From NCBI GenBank assembly GCA_964438515.1, contig CAYTLK010000002.1:84085-148084 (forward strand): a DNA stretch of 64,000 bases. Reading direction: 5' to 3'. Below, piece by piece: positions 36,211 through 44,928 of this stretch; positions within the stretch are counted from its first letter, which is position 1, and each line of letters starts with the position of its first letter. The position numbers and the translations under genes were made by a program. Below the pieces are notes generated by a model. That model made no database searches. It was not told the origin of the DNA and was given only the letters and a program-made list of their open reading frames with translations. The stretch is from RGIG3701 sp964438515. GTDB lineage: Bacteria; Planctomycetota; Planctomycetia; Pirellulales; Thermoguttaceae.

Positions 36211-37716
36211 ATGGTCGCGACCGAGACCGTTTGTCCTTTGAATCCACGTTCGAGCCAGTTCCTGAACGGGAAAACCGTACGAATTTGCGGTCCGTTGATG
36301 AGTATGTCGCTTCGCGAGGTTTCCAAGCTGATACGCAGCAGCGGCGGCCGGGTTTTAACCTCTGCTGAGATTGAGTCGGGCACGATGGCGGACTGGATGA
36401 TTCTCGGGGAGCGGCCCCGCGTTTTTGCCGACACGAATTCTCAGGACGTTCCCGACTGGCTGACGGATTCGGTGCGCGAAGATATTGAGTGCGGTTTCAC
36501 CCATCTTGCGACGGAGACGCAGCTTCTTCAGCGTTTGTTTCCGAGTGACGAAAAGATGCAGGACCTTACGTCGCTGTACACGCCGGTGATGCTTGCGGAG
36601 CTGCTTCACGTAACGGTTTCCGACGTTCGGCGATGGTATTTGCGCGGTCTCATTGCGCCCGTTCGCGTCATCAAACGGCTTCCATACTTTGATCTTCAGG
36701 AGGTTTTTTCTGCCCGACAGCTTTCAACTCTTTTACAAAACGGTGTGAAACACCCTTCCATCGAGAAAAAGCTTAAAGCCCTTCGACGCATCAATCCGGG
36801 CGTGCTTCCGCTGCTTGCAAATAACGATCTTGTGATTCAGGGTCGAAACGTCTTTTTGCGTCAAAACGACACTCTTCTTGAATCGACGGGACAGATGCTT
36901 CTTGATTTTGAGACGCTGGAAAACGAACAGGCGGACGCGCGGGACCGTGCGGAAGAAGAACTCCCTCCCAACCTTCAGCAGGCGCCGGAACGTGTGGCGG
37001 ATTACACGCTTTTCGACTCTTCACGCGCCTTTGGAACGCTCGAATCCCTCTTTTCCCGGTCCCCTTCGACCGAATTTGATGATGAATCTGAAGGTGAATT
37101 TCGAGATGATGATTCTGACGGTAAAATCAAAGACGAACGCGGTGCGTTTTCCGCGTCTTCATCTTCCGAAGCAGCTCTGACGTCTGCCCCCGTCGGTTCT
37201 TTCGAAAAACTGCCTGTCGGGATGGAGGTGAATCGGATTTCCATCGCGCAGATGCGCGCCTCGGCACTCGAACTGGAGGAGGCGGGACACTTGGAAGATG
37301 CGGCAGAAATGTACAGAAATCTTCTTTTTGCGGTCGGCGCCAACGCGCAGGATGCGTTTCAGCTCGGAGATTTGCTCTATCGGCTCGGAAATCTGAACGG
37401 CGCGCGCGAACGGTTTTCGATGGCGATTGAACTTGATGAAGATTTTGTGGAAGCACGTGTAAATCTCGGAATTGTACTGGGGGAATTGGGCGATATTCCG
37501 CTTGCAGTCTCTGCGTTGGAGGGGGCGATTTCCTACCACGGCGATTATGCGGAGGCGTACTTTCATCTTGCGCAGCTGTTGGAACGGGAAGGACGATGCA
37601 TCCCCGCACGGTGCTGCTACCGGAAGTTCCTCGAACTCACCGAGTCGAGAAAAACCGAGTGGAGCCGTATTGCGCAAGAGAAACTGCAGGAACTCGCAGA
37701 GAGCGAAGAAGAATGA
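36211..37716 (+). CDS. BRCT - MerR-type HTH - TPR protein
   Basis: A 501-aa protein with an unusual domain order. Residues about 18-108 resemble a BRCT domain (LNGKTVRICGPL ... LIRSSGGRVLT ... ADWMILGE). Residues 122-195 resemble a MerR-like winged helix (YTPVMLAELLHVTVSDVRRW, then YFDLQEVFSARQLSTLL). An acidic linker follows, and the last ~150 residues contain three or four TPR units (ALELEEAGHLEDAAEMYRNL, DAFQLGDLLYRLGNLNGARE). It may bind DNA and a phosphorylated or protein partner; the actual role is unknown. The ATG at 36211 has GGGAGG 7 nt upstream; an in-frame start at 36151 lacks one. It is 88 bp from the YTV gene and possibly in one transcript. Confidence 0.78.
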   Translation: MVATETVCPLNPRSSQFLNGKTVRICGPLMSMSLREVSKLIRSSGGRVLTSAEIESGTMADWMILGERPRVFADTNSQDVPDWLTDSVREDIECGFTHLATETQLLQRLFPSDEKMQDLTSLYTPVMLAELLHVTVSDVRRWYLRGLIAPVRVIKRLPYFDLQEVFSARQLSTLLQNGVKHPSIEKKLKALRRINPGVLPLLANNDLVIQGRNVFLRQNDTLLESTGQMLLDFETLENEQADARDRAEEELPPNLQQAPERVADYTLFDSSRAFGTLESLFSRSPSTEFDDESEGEFRDDDSDGKIKDERGAFSASSSSEAALTSAPVGSFEKLPVGMEVNRISIAQMRASALELEEAGHLEDAAEMYRNLLFAVGANAQDAFQLGDLLYRLGNLNGARERFSMAIELDEDFVEARVNLGIVLGELGDIPLAVSALEGAISYHGDYAEAYFHLAQLLEREGRCIPARCCYRKFLELTESRKTEWSRIAQEKLQELAESEEE

Positions 37717-37791
37717 ATTTTGTGTAAATTTCAGATAGAACGAAAAGGAACAAAACGGAACGTCTGAATTGGTATTTTTGAAAGGTATTTG

Positions 37792-39000
37792 ATGAAACGG
37801 ACATCTATTTTTAAGTCTCTGACGGCGGCGCTTGTGCTGTTTTTGCTGGGGACTCCCGCCGTGACGTTCGGCGAATCGCAGAGACCCAATACGCCGCTTC
37901 CTCCAGGGACGGTAATTGCTGCAAGTCCTGATTGGGCCAACGTTTATTATGGAACGCCCTCAATGGAAATTATGGAGGACGGAACCTACGTCTTCACACA
38001 CGACTGGTTCGGCCCCGGCACAAAAGGCGAGCTGACCTGCGTCTATCAGTCGCACGATCGCGGCGCTTCGTGGGAAAAAGTGTCTGAATTTACAGACCAA
38101 AAAAGCGGTACGATTTTCAGAATCGGCGCTGCTTTGTACCATATTGGTTTTTATCGACCGAACAAGCCGGGAATGAGTAACGAGTGCATTGCGATTCGCC
38201 GTTCCGACGACGAAGGAAAAACGTGGAGCGTTCCGACCGATGCGGCTCACGGCCTGCTTTGTTCCGACGATCGTTACTATTCCGACCCCGTGCCGGTTTT
38301 GATTCACGACGGCCGCGTTTTCTGGCAGATCGACCGTGTAAATCCGAAGAAAAAGGACTGGCCGCCGTTTGATGTGCTTGTAATCAGCGCTCCGAGTGAC
38401 GCAGATTTGCTCAACGCCGAGAATTGGACGCGTTCAAATGACGTCGATTGGGACAAAAGCTGGCCGTACAACGGATGGCTCGAAGGAAACTGCGTTGCGG
38501 CTCCCGACGGCGGCGTCAGCGTGTTTCTGCGAGTCGAAGACTGGGGCGCTTCCGGCGGTTCCGGGCGTCACGTTGCGCGCCTGAATCTTTCAAAAAATGG
38601 AAAAGAATTGAAATTCGATAAATTTTTGAACGATTTTCCAGGCGGTCATTCCAAGTTCTGCATTCGTTACGACGACGTTTCGAAAAAATATTGGGCGCTG
38701 ACGAACTGGATTCAGCCGAATCGCGGTGCGAGAAACACGCTGGCGCTCGTTTGTTCCGAGGACCTCGAAAGTTGGGAGATTCGTCAGATTGTGTATCAGC
38801 ACACCGATAATCAGACGGGGCTGCAGTACGTCGACTGGCGTTTTGTGGGCGGCGACATTGATTTTGTGTGTCGGGTCGGCTGGTACGGCAAAAACTTTCA
38901 TGATTCGAATTACATGATTTTCGATCGGGTGAAGAACTTCCGAACGACGACTCGCGCGAACGATTCGCCGCTGCTTCCGGCGCTCAAAGAGTCGTACTGA
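37792..39000 (+). CDS. Exported sialidase-fold (BNR/Asp-box) protein
   Basis: A 402-aa secreted protein. The signal peptide is at 1-27 (SLTAALVLFLLGTPAVTFG). The rest looks like a six-bladed sialidase-type beta-propeller: two Asp boxes are seen, SHDRGASW (87-94) and SDDEGKTW (138-145), with an RRSDDEGKTW context typical of exo-sialidases. I cannot place the full arginine triad, so the activity (sialidase, other glycosidase or lyase) is open. AAAGG precedes the ATG at 37792. The gene stands alone, with no sialic acid uptake or catabolism genes nearby. Confidence 0.8.
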   Translation: MKRTSIFKSLTAALVLFLLGTPAVTFGESQRPNTPLPPGTVIAASPDWANVYYGTPSMEIMEDGTYVFTHDWFGPGTKGELTCVYQSHDRGASWEKVSEFTDQKSGTIFRIGAALYHIGFYRPNKPGMSNECIAIRRSDDEGKTWSVPTDAAHGLLCSDDRYYSDPVPVLIHDGRVFWQIDRVNPKKKDWPPFDVLVISAPSDADLLNAENWTRSNDVDWDKSWPYNGWLEGNCVAAPDGGVSVFLRVEDWGASGGSGRHVARLNLSKNGKELKFDKFLNDFPGGHSKFCIRYDDVSKKYWALTNWIQPNRGARNTLALVCSEDLESWEIRQIVYQHTDNQTGLQYVDWRFVGGDIDFVCRVGWYGKNFHDSNYMIFDRVKNFRTTTRANDSPLLPALKESY

Positions 39001-39137
39001 TTTCATATGTTTTCTATATTGAACGAATAATGTATACCGCAAGCCCGTAATGAAGCGAGTGAAACGAGCGGAATTAGGGTTTTTCAGGCAGAGAACACGG
39101 GATTCCATAAAAATCGGGAAGTTTTTGGATTTATCGC

Positions 39138-39237
39138 NNNNNNNNNNNNNNNNNNNNNNNNNNNNNNNNNNNNNNNNNNNNNNNNNNNNNNNNNNNNNNN
39201 NNNNNNNNNNNNNNNNNNNNNNNNNNNNNNNNNNNNN
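39138..39237. other. Assembly gap (100 N)
   Basis: Exactly 100 N; the flanks are not a recognisable tandem repeat, unlike the other two gaps. Confidence 0.98.
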
Positions 39238-39409
39238 TATGAGTATCGTTCCTGTTTTGATTTTCGAAACAGGAAGCCTGTGTTCCTTTGCGCTCTTCTG
39301 CGTTCCTTTCTATCTCTTTATATTTCTTTGCGAGATTGTGAAAAAAGCGGGCGGAAAGAAAAAATAAGCAGAATAGATATTTTTCTATCGAAATTGAGGA
39401 GGGGGGGGC

Positions 39410-39437
39410 TTGCGAAATTTTGTAAATAGCGTACAAT
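39410..39437 (+). promoter_or_regulatory. Sigma-70-like promoter of serA
   Basis: TTGCGA (39410-39415), 16 bp, TACAAT (39432-39437), directly behind a G-run (39400-39408). Confidence 0.65.
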
Positions 39438-39488
39438 AGTGTGTAATGAATTTTTCCCTATCGTCAATTTTATACAAAGGAGTATATT

Positions 39489-41111
39489 ATGGCTCGTATC
39501 GTCGTACTTGACTCGATTTCACAGGACGGACTGAATCTTCTGGAAGCCGCTCCCGGTATCGAATATGAAGTAAAAACCGGATTGAAAGGCGAAGAACTTC
39601 GCAGCACCCTGATGGAATTCGACGGAGCGATCTGCCGCAGCGGTGTAAAATTGACAGCCGACATTCTGGAAGGAAACACGCGTCTGAAAGCTATCGCGCG
39701 CGCGGGCGTCGGAACCGACAATATTGATAAAAACATGGCGACCCGTCAGGGAATGATCGTGATGAACACGCCCAGCGGAAACACGCTTTCCACCGCAGAA
39801 CACGCGCTGGCGCTGATGTTTGGTCTTTCTCGCTTCCTCGCTCCTGCAAACCAGTCGCTCGTTGAGGGCCGCTGGGACAAAAAACAGTTCACTGGAACGC
39901 AGCTCGCCGGCAAAACGCTCGGAATCATCGGTTTGGGACGCATTGGACGTACGATTGCAGTGCGTGCGCGCGCCATGGAAATGAAGCTCGTCGGTTACGA
40001 TCCCTTCCTGTCGGACGCGATGGCGGAAGAATTGGGCGTGAAAATGTTCAGTTCCTATCGTGAAATGCTTCCTTTCTGCGATTATTTGACCGTTCACACT
40101 CCGCTGACCGACGAAACTCGAAATATGATTTCTTATGATGAAATCAAACTTTTGCCGAAGGGCGCGCACCTCATCAACTGCGCTCGCGGCGGAATTTACG
40201 ATGAAGCGGCGCTCGTCGACGGTCTCGACAGCGGACAGCTGGGCGGTGTGGCTCTCGACGTTTATCCGACGGAACCCTGCACTTCCAATCCGCTTTTCGG
40301 ACGCAAAAATGTGCTTTGCACGCCGCATTTGGGCGCAAGCACGAACGAAGCGCAGAAATGTGTGGCGCTCGAAGCCGTCGAACTTCTGATCGATTATTTC
40401 ACAACCGGAACAATCAAGTCGGCCGTGAATATGGCGCCTCTTGATGGAAAAACGCTTGCGGAAATGCGCAGCTCGCTCGCTCTGGCGTGGCGCCTCGGTT
40501 TGATGGCCGCCCAGGTGGAAAAAGGACGTATTTCGAAGTGCGCCATTTCGTACCGCGGTGAAATCGCCAAAAAAGTGACGTCCCTCGTTTCCGGCGCTTT
40601 CGCAGCAGGTCTGCTTTCCAACGCAACCGGCGGTGAGTCCAACATCATCAATGCGAAAATGCTTCTGAAAGAACGCGGAATCGAACTCGTCGAAAACAAA
40701 TCGAGCGAAGCGGGAACGTTCAGCTCACTCATCGCGGTCGAAGTGACGAGTGATACGGGAACCACTTCTTTCTCCGGCACACTTTTCGGAAACAGCATGG
40801 CGCGTCTGGTTCAGGTAAACGAGTTCCGTCTCGAAGCGTATTTGGACGGAAACCTCTGCCTCTTCCTGCACGACAACGTTCCGGGCGTGATTGGAGCGGT
40901 CGGCAACATTTTCGGCCGTAATAATGTGAATATCGAACAGCTTTCCGTCAGCCGCGCGAACAACAAGTGCGGCGGAAAGGCTTTGGGCGTTCTCGGTTTG
41001 GATGCAGTCCCCCCGGTCACTGCGTTGAGTGAACTGCAGAAAGTGAACGGCGTCACGAAAGTCATGTGCGCCTCGCTTCCTGCCGCCAACGAACTTCCCG
41101 CGTGGCTGTAA
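39489..41111 (+). CDS. serA: D-3-phosphoglycerate dehydrogenase
   Basis: First step of serine synthesis, NAD-dependent oxidation of 3-phosphoglycerate. The 540 aa match the long type: substrate domain (ARAGVGTDNID), Rossmann motif GLGRIG (148-153), catalytic Arg segment NCARGGIYDE, HLGAST for the catalytic His, then the allosteric-substrate-binding domain (from about 320), and an ACT domain at the end (LFLHDNVPGVIGAVGNIFG). The ACT domain suggests feedback by serine, as known in the family. ACAAAGGAG lies before the ATG. The gene has its own promoter and terminator, so it is monocistronic. Confidence 0.97.
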   Translation: MARIVVLDSISQDGLNLLEAAPGIEYEVKTGLKGEELRSTLMEFDGAICRSGVKLTADILEGNTRLKAIARAGVGTDNIDKNMATRQGMIVMNTPSGNTLSTAEHALALMFGLSRFLAPANQSLVEGRWDKKQFTGTQLAGKTLGIIGLGRIGRTIAVRARAMEMKLVGYDPFLSDAMAEELGVKMFSSYREMLPFCDYLTVHTPLTDETRNMISYDEIKLLPKGAHLINCARGGIYDEAALVDGLDSGQLGGVALDVYPTEPCTSNPLFGRKNVLCTPHLGASTNEAQKCVALEAVELLIDYFTTGTIKSAVNMAPLDGKTLAEMRSSLALAWRLGLMAAQVEKGRISKCAISYRGEIAKKVTSLVSGAFAAGLLSNATGGESNIINAKMLLKERGIELVENKSSEAGTFSSLIAVEVTSDTGTTSFSGTLFGNSMARLVQVNEFRLEAYLDGNLCLFLHDNVPGVIGAVGNIFGRNNVNIEQLSVSRANNKCGGKALGVLGLDAVPPVTALSELQKVNGVTKVMCASLPAANELPAWL

Positions 41112-41130
41112 AACGTTTTTGCGACATCCT

Positions 41131-41189
41131 AAAAACCGGTAATGTCCCCATGAAAATCATGCGGTCAGTGCCGGTTTTTAAATTTTTTG
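41131..41189 (+). terminator. Intrinsic terminator after serA
   Basis: AAAAACCGG (41131-41139) pairs with CCGGTTTTT (41171-41179), with a T-run to 41189. Confidence 0.75.
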
Positions 41190-41198
41190 GGGGAACCC

Positions 41199-41228
41199 TT
41201 GCTTTTCAAATTATTTGGTGTATATTAT
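41199..41228 (+). promoter_or_regulatory. Sigma-70-like promoter of rho
   Basis: TTGCTT (41199-41204), 18 bp, TATTAT (41223-41228); TATATT at 41221 gives an alternative 16-bp spacing. Confidence 0.6.
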
Positions 41229-41354
41229 TAATGTGTTCGTTTTTTCAATGAACATTTTAATCCAACTTTTTAAACCAATTGTACTATTCCATCATCCCAC
41301 CCCTTCATCTGCGGAAAATGCCGCGGACCTCGTTTTAATTCAGGAGTTTGCATC

Positions 41355-43658
41355 ATGTCGGAAGCCCAGTTTCCAGACAAACCGTCGGATTCTATACCAT
41401 CCGGAAAGTCTGTGCCAGATCCCTCGGATCTGCACAGCGCCCCTCCCGCTGCGGACACGGCGCCTACAGACGGAAAAATCGAATCATCGTCTTCTTCCTT
41501 TTCGGCAGAATCTCATCCAGAAACATACTCGGAAAAACGTCCAGAAATCAATAGCGACTCGCTGGAGGAGTCTCGTCTGCGAACGGAACGTCCGTTTATC
41601 AAGACGCGCACCCCTTTACCGCGCGATCCGGTTCAGCCGAGAGGCGTGAGTTCCATCACCCGCATCCCGCCGGGAGCCCGTTCCCGAAGCGCGTATAATG
41701 CGGATTTCGGTCGCGGAATCGAAATTAATGACGGAAAAACCAGTACGGAAGACGTAAATAATTCATCACAGAATTCAAAATTAAATTCGGACGAAAATCA
41801 AACGCGAAATGTGTCCGATTCATCAGCGTCTCAGCGACCGGAAAACGCTGCGCGGGAGGAACGTCCCAATGCGCCGCGAAGCTGGAATTCAGGCCCCAAT
41901 CGCGGGTCGGACCTTCGGAATTTTCGGGAACGCCGCGAATACTCCCAGTTTCGTTCAGGACCTGAAAATCCGTCGGATGGAAGAAGGGGCGGCGAAAACT
42001 TTGGCGGCGGTCGTTCGGGGCGCCCGCGCACAGACCGTCAGATTCAGAGCGGAAACGTTTCCGGACGTCCATACAAACCGTTCAATCCTTCGGCCGGCGG
42101 CGGTTACAACGGCGGCGGGTATAATAATAACGGCGGGTACAACAACGGCGGCGCGTATAATAATGACAGCGGCTACAACAACGGCGGCGGTTACAACGGT
42201 CGTCCGCGACGGCGCAATCAGGACGGTTACAGTGCGTTCAACCCTGCATTTCCTGAAACGTCGGGCGGGCGGCAGCATAAAGAGCCGCTTTCCCTTGCGG
42301 AAGAGCTTGCGGAAGAAATGAGCCGCGGACACCGCAGTTCGTCGGGGCTTACGCCGGACACGGACAGCATGAAGCCCGGCGAAGTGTCGCTCTGGAATGA
42401 GTCGGTCGGACGTCTTCAAAAACTGTCGATGCCGGAACTGATTGCGGAAGCGCGGCGATTTGAAATCGGGGTTCCTGATGAGGAAAATGCGAAAAAACAC
42501 GACATTATTTTCCGCATTCTGAAAGAGAAAATCAAACTCAACGGATTATTGTACGGCGAAGGAACGCTTGAGATTTTGCCGGACGGTTTCGGGTTCCTCC
42601 GAAGCACGGAGTTTCATTATTTGTCGTGTCCCGACGACATTTACGTTTCTCCCAGTCAGATTCGGCGTTTCGGTTTGAAAACCGGTACGATTGTTTCCGG
42701 ACAGATTCGTCCTCCGAAGGAAAATGAACGTTATTTCGCGCTTTTGCGTGTCGAAGCGATTAACTATCACGACCCGAATGAGTTTTCGCGGAAAAAGAAT
42801 TTCGACGATTTGACGCCGATGTACCCGCACGAACGGCTGCGTTTGGAGTCCGACCCGGACGAAATCGAAATGCGCGTCCTCGACATGATGGTTCCGGTCG
42901 GTTTCGGTCAGCGTGGAACGATCGTAAGTCCGCCGCGAGCTGGAAAAACCGTACTTTTACAGAAAATCGCACGTGCGGCACTGAAAAACTATCCGGAATT
43001 GTACGTCTTCATTCTTCTGATTGACGAACGTCCGGAGGAAGTGACGGACATGCGAAAGCAGGTAAAAGGGTTAAACTGTGAGGTCATCAGTTCCACATTC
43101 GACGAACCGACGATGCGGCACATTCAGGTTGCGGAAATGGTGCTGGAAAAAGCAAAACGCATGGTGGAATACGGTCAAAACGTCGTCATTTTGCTCGATT
43201 CACTCACGAGACTGGCGCGTGCGTGGAACACGGAAACCCCTGCAAGCGATAAAACCCTCACTGGCGGTCTGGATGCAAACGCGCTTCAGATCCCAAAACG
43301 CTTTTTCGGGTCCGCGCGATGCGTCGAAGAAGGAGGGTCGCTGACGATTCTCGCGACCGTTTTGACGGAAACGAACAGCGCAATGGACGATGTGATTGCG
43401 GAGGAGTTTCAGGGAACCGGAAATTTGGAAGTCGTGCTCGACAAACGTCTGCTTGAGCAGCGGGTTTGGCCCACGATGGATCTCACGCAAAGCGGAACGC
43501 GGCGCGACGAGATGCTGATGTCGGAGGATGAATACCGGAAAATAATCAAACTTCGTCACGTTTTATGCGAGTTGAATCCCGTGGACGCGATGGAATTGCT
43601 GACGAACCGGCTGCGAAAAACGAAAAGTAACGCGGAGTTCCTCGAAGGATTGAAGTAA
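41355..43658 (+). CDS. rho: Transcription termination factor Rho with long disordered N-terminus
   Basis: Hexameric RNA helicase that ends transcription. The conserved core begins at about residue 355 (MPELIAEARRFEIG) with the RNA-binding cold-shock-like domain (GTLEILPDGFGFLRS). It continues through Walker A PPRAGKT (about 526-532), Walker B (NVVILLDSLTRLARA) and the Q/R loops. The first ~350 residues are extra: Ser/Pro/Glu-rich, then Arg/Gly/Asn-rich, including a Gly-Tyr-Asn repeat. At 767 aa it is far longer than E. coli Rho (419 aa). AGGAG precedes the ATG. It has its own promoter. Confidence 0.97.
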   Translation: MSEAQFPDKPSDSIPSGKSVPDPSDLHSAPPAADTAPTDGKIESSSSSFSAESHPETYSEKRPEINSDSLEESRLRTERPFIKTRTPLPRDPVQPRGVSSITRIPPGARSRSAYNADFGRGIEINDGKTSTEDVNNSSQNSKLNSDENQTRNVSDSSASQRPENAAREERPNAPRSWNSGPNRGSDLRNFRERREYSQFRSGPENPSDGRRGGENFGGGRSGRPRTDRQIQSGNVSGRPYKPFNPSAGGGYNGGGYNNNGGYNNGGAYNNDSGYNNGGGYNGRPRRRNQDGYSAFNPAFPETSGGRQHKEPLSLAEELAEEMSRGHRSSSGLTPDTDSMKPGEVSLWNESVGRLQKLSMPELIAEARRFEIGVPDEENAKKHDIIFRILKEKIKLNGLLYGEGTLEILPDGFGFLRSTEFHYLSCPDDIYVSPSQIRRFGLKTGTIVSGQIRPPKENERYFALLRVEAINYHDPNEFSRKKNFDDLTPMYPHERLRLESDPDEIEMRVLDMMVPVGFGQRGTIVSPPRAGKTVLLQKIARAALKNYPELYVFILLIDERPEEVTDMRKQVKGLNCEVISSTFDEPTMRHIQVAEMVLEKAKRMVEYGQNVVILLDSLTRLARAWNTETPASDKTLTGGLDANALQIPKRFFGSARCVEEGGSLTILATVLTETNSAMDDVIAEEFQGTGNLEVVLDKRLLEQRVWPTMDLTQSGTRRDEMLMSEDEYRKIIKLRHVLCELNPVDAMELLTNRLRKTKSNAEFLEGLK
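42096..42201 (+). repeat. Gly-Gly-Tyr-Asn-Asn repeat in the Rho N-terminus
   Basis: Seven degenerate units of the type GGCGGGTACAACAAC encode GGYNNGG-like residues, a prion-like low-complexity composition. Confidence 0.9.
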
Positions 43659-43784
43659 AATTTCGGTTGAGTTGAAGTTTAAGTTTGAATTCAAGCGAAA
43701 GAATCAAATTGTGATAAAATGAAGAGTGTGTGATTTTCAAAAGTTTCATATACTTTTCCTGTGTGAAAGAAACAAAAATCAAAA

Positions 43785-44285
43785 ATGAACGAGTACGAAG
43801 GAAAACCGTCCCCGGATTTTGCGGGACGTATTGCAATTGTTGTTGCGAAATTCAATAAAACCATTACAGACCGACTGCTTCGCGGCGCGCTGCAAAAGTT
43901 CGGCGCCCTCGGCGTCTCGGACGAAAAAATCGACGTTTTTTACGTTCCGGGAACGTTTGAGATTCCGACGGTTACTGGAAAACTCGTTCAGAAACCGGAA
44001 TATGCGGGAATTCTTGCGCTCGGAGCGGTGATTAAGGGCGAAACCTCCCACGACCAGCACATCAATCGGGCCGTCAGTCTCATGTTTGCGAAACAGGGCG
44101 CGGAGTTTGGAAAGCCCGTCATGTTTGGGGTTTTAACGTGCAATACCGTCGAACAGGCGCTGGCGCGCAGTGCGATGGACGATGCGGCTCACGACAAAAC
44201 GCTGAAGGCGCATCTTGGAAATAAGGGTGCGGATTGTGCGGAAGCGCTCCTTGAGATGCTTGATTTGATGAAGAAAACCGTCTGA
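43785..44285 (+). CDS. ribH: 6,7-dimethyl-8-ribityllumazine synthase
   Basis: Next-to-last step of riboflavin synthesis; forms icosahedral or pentameric shells. The 166 aa contain the family blocks VAKFNKTITDRLL, VPGTFEIP and GAVIKGETSHD (81-90, with catalytic His 89). TCNTVEQALAR completes the pattern. No clear ribosome site precedes the ATG. It is followed by nusB after 132 bp, a frequent neighbour pair. Confidence 0.96.
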   Translation: MNEYEGKPSPDFAGRIAIVVAKFNKTITDRLLRGALQKFGALGVSDEKIDVFYVPGTFEIPTVTGKLVQKPEYAGILALGAVIKGETSHDQHINRAVSLMFAKQGAEFGKPVMFGVLTCNTVEQALARSAMDDAAHDKTLKAHLGNKGADCAEALLEMLDLMKKTV

Positions 44286-44417
44286 ATCACTTCCTTCGAT
44301 GCGTTCGGAAGGAATTTGAAATGAATTCTTCTGAATTCGTCTGAATAAGATAGTGTAATATACGAAATTCGTACTGAAACGTAACGAAATAAAACAAAAA
44401 CAGAATGAGACTAAAAA

Positions 44418-44891
44418 ATGTTAATCGATAAAAATCGTCGTGCGCGAGTGGTTGCGCTTCAGGTCCTGTACAGTCACGATTTGAATCCCGTTCAGGAATC
44501 GCCAGACGCGATGGTTCGTGAGCGGGTCAAAAATGATGTGGATCAAATTCGGTACGCGCACTGGCTCATTGAGGGCGTGACGATTCAGCAGAAGGAGATC
44601 GACGCAAAAATCGAGTGCGTCCTTCAAAACTGGCGCTTTGCGCGACTTGCAGAAACGGACAAAAATGTGCTGCGCATTGGAGTTTTCGAACTTATGAACG
44701 CGCAGGAGTCGGTGGGAATTCTGATGAATGAGGCGATTGAAATCGCAAAAGAATACGGCGATCAAAAGTCTGGCGCTTTTGTAAACGGTGTGCTCGACAA
44801 AATCCGCAAAAACCTCGCCTCCGAGAACCTTTTGCGAGCCGTCCCCGTGCAGGGAAAAGACGCCGCCTCGAACGAAAAGCAAGCCGACTAA
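44418..44891 (+). CDS. nusB: Transcription antitermination protein NusB
   Basis: All-helical RNA-binding protein that works with NusE (S10) in rRNA antitermination. The 157 aa show RRARVVALQVLYSHDLNP at the start, VLRIGVFELM and NEAIEIAKEYGDQKSGAFVN, which are family hallmarks. The Ala/Lys-rich tail is extra. It lies in the ribH-nusB-ftsY row with ftsY starting 37 bp downstream. Confidence 0.95.
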   Translation: MLIDKNRRARVVALQVLYSHDLNPVQESPDAMVRERVKNDVDQIRYAHWLIEGVTIQQKEIDAKIECVLQNWRFARLAETDKNVLRIGVFELMNAQESVGILMNEAIEIAKEYGDQKSGAFVNGVLDKIRKNLASENLLRAVPVQGKDAASNEKQAD

Positions 44892-44928
44892 GATTCTGAA
44901 ATACGTACACTAATAAAAAGGAAAAAAG

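Larger units (their letters stand above)
39001..39488. other. Spacer with 100-N gap between the sialidase-fold gene and serA
   Basis: Contains the element AATAATGTATA (39026-39036), a possible terminator at 39047-39088 (CCCGTAAT against ATTAGGG, then five T) and the gap 39138-39237. After the gap comes an inverted repeat TTCCTGTTT ... AAACAGGAA (about 39249-39276). A 42-codon hydrophobic frame (39240-39367, MSIVPVLIFETGSLCSFALF...) is too short and unsupported to call. Missing sequence in the gap could hold a small gene. Confidence 0.45.

Noticed and set aside
34641..36434. 597-codon minus-strand frame opposite the YTV gene
   Set aside because: Arg/Asn-rich shadow of the YTV gene repeats; it also runs into the next gene.
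39240..39367. 42-codon hydrophobic frame after the third gap
   Set aside because: Too short, no ribosome site visible because of the gap, and low-complexity composition.
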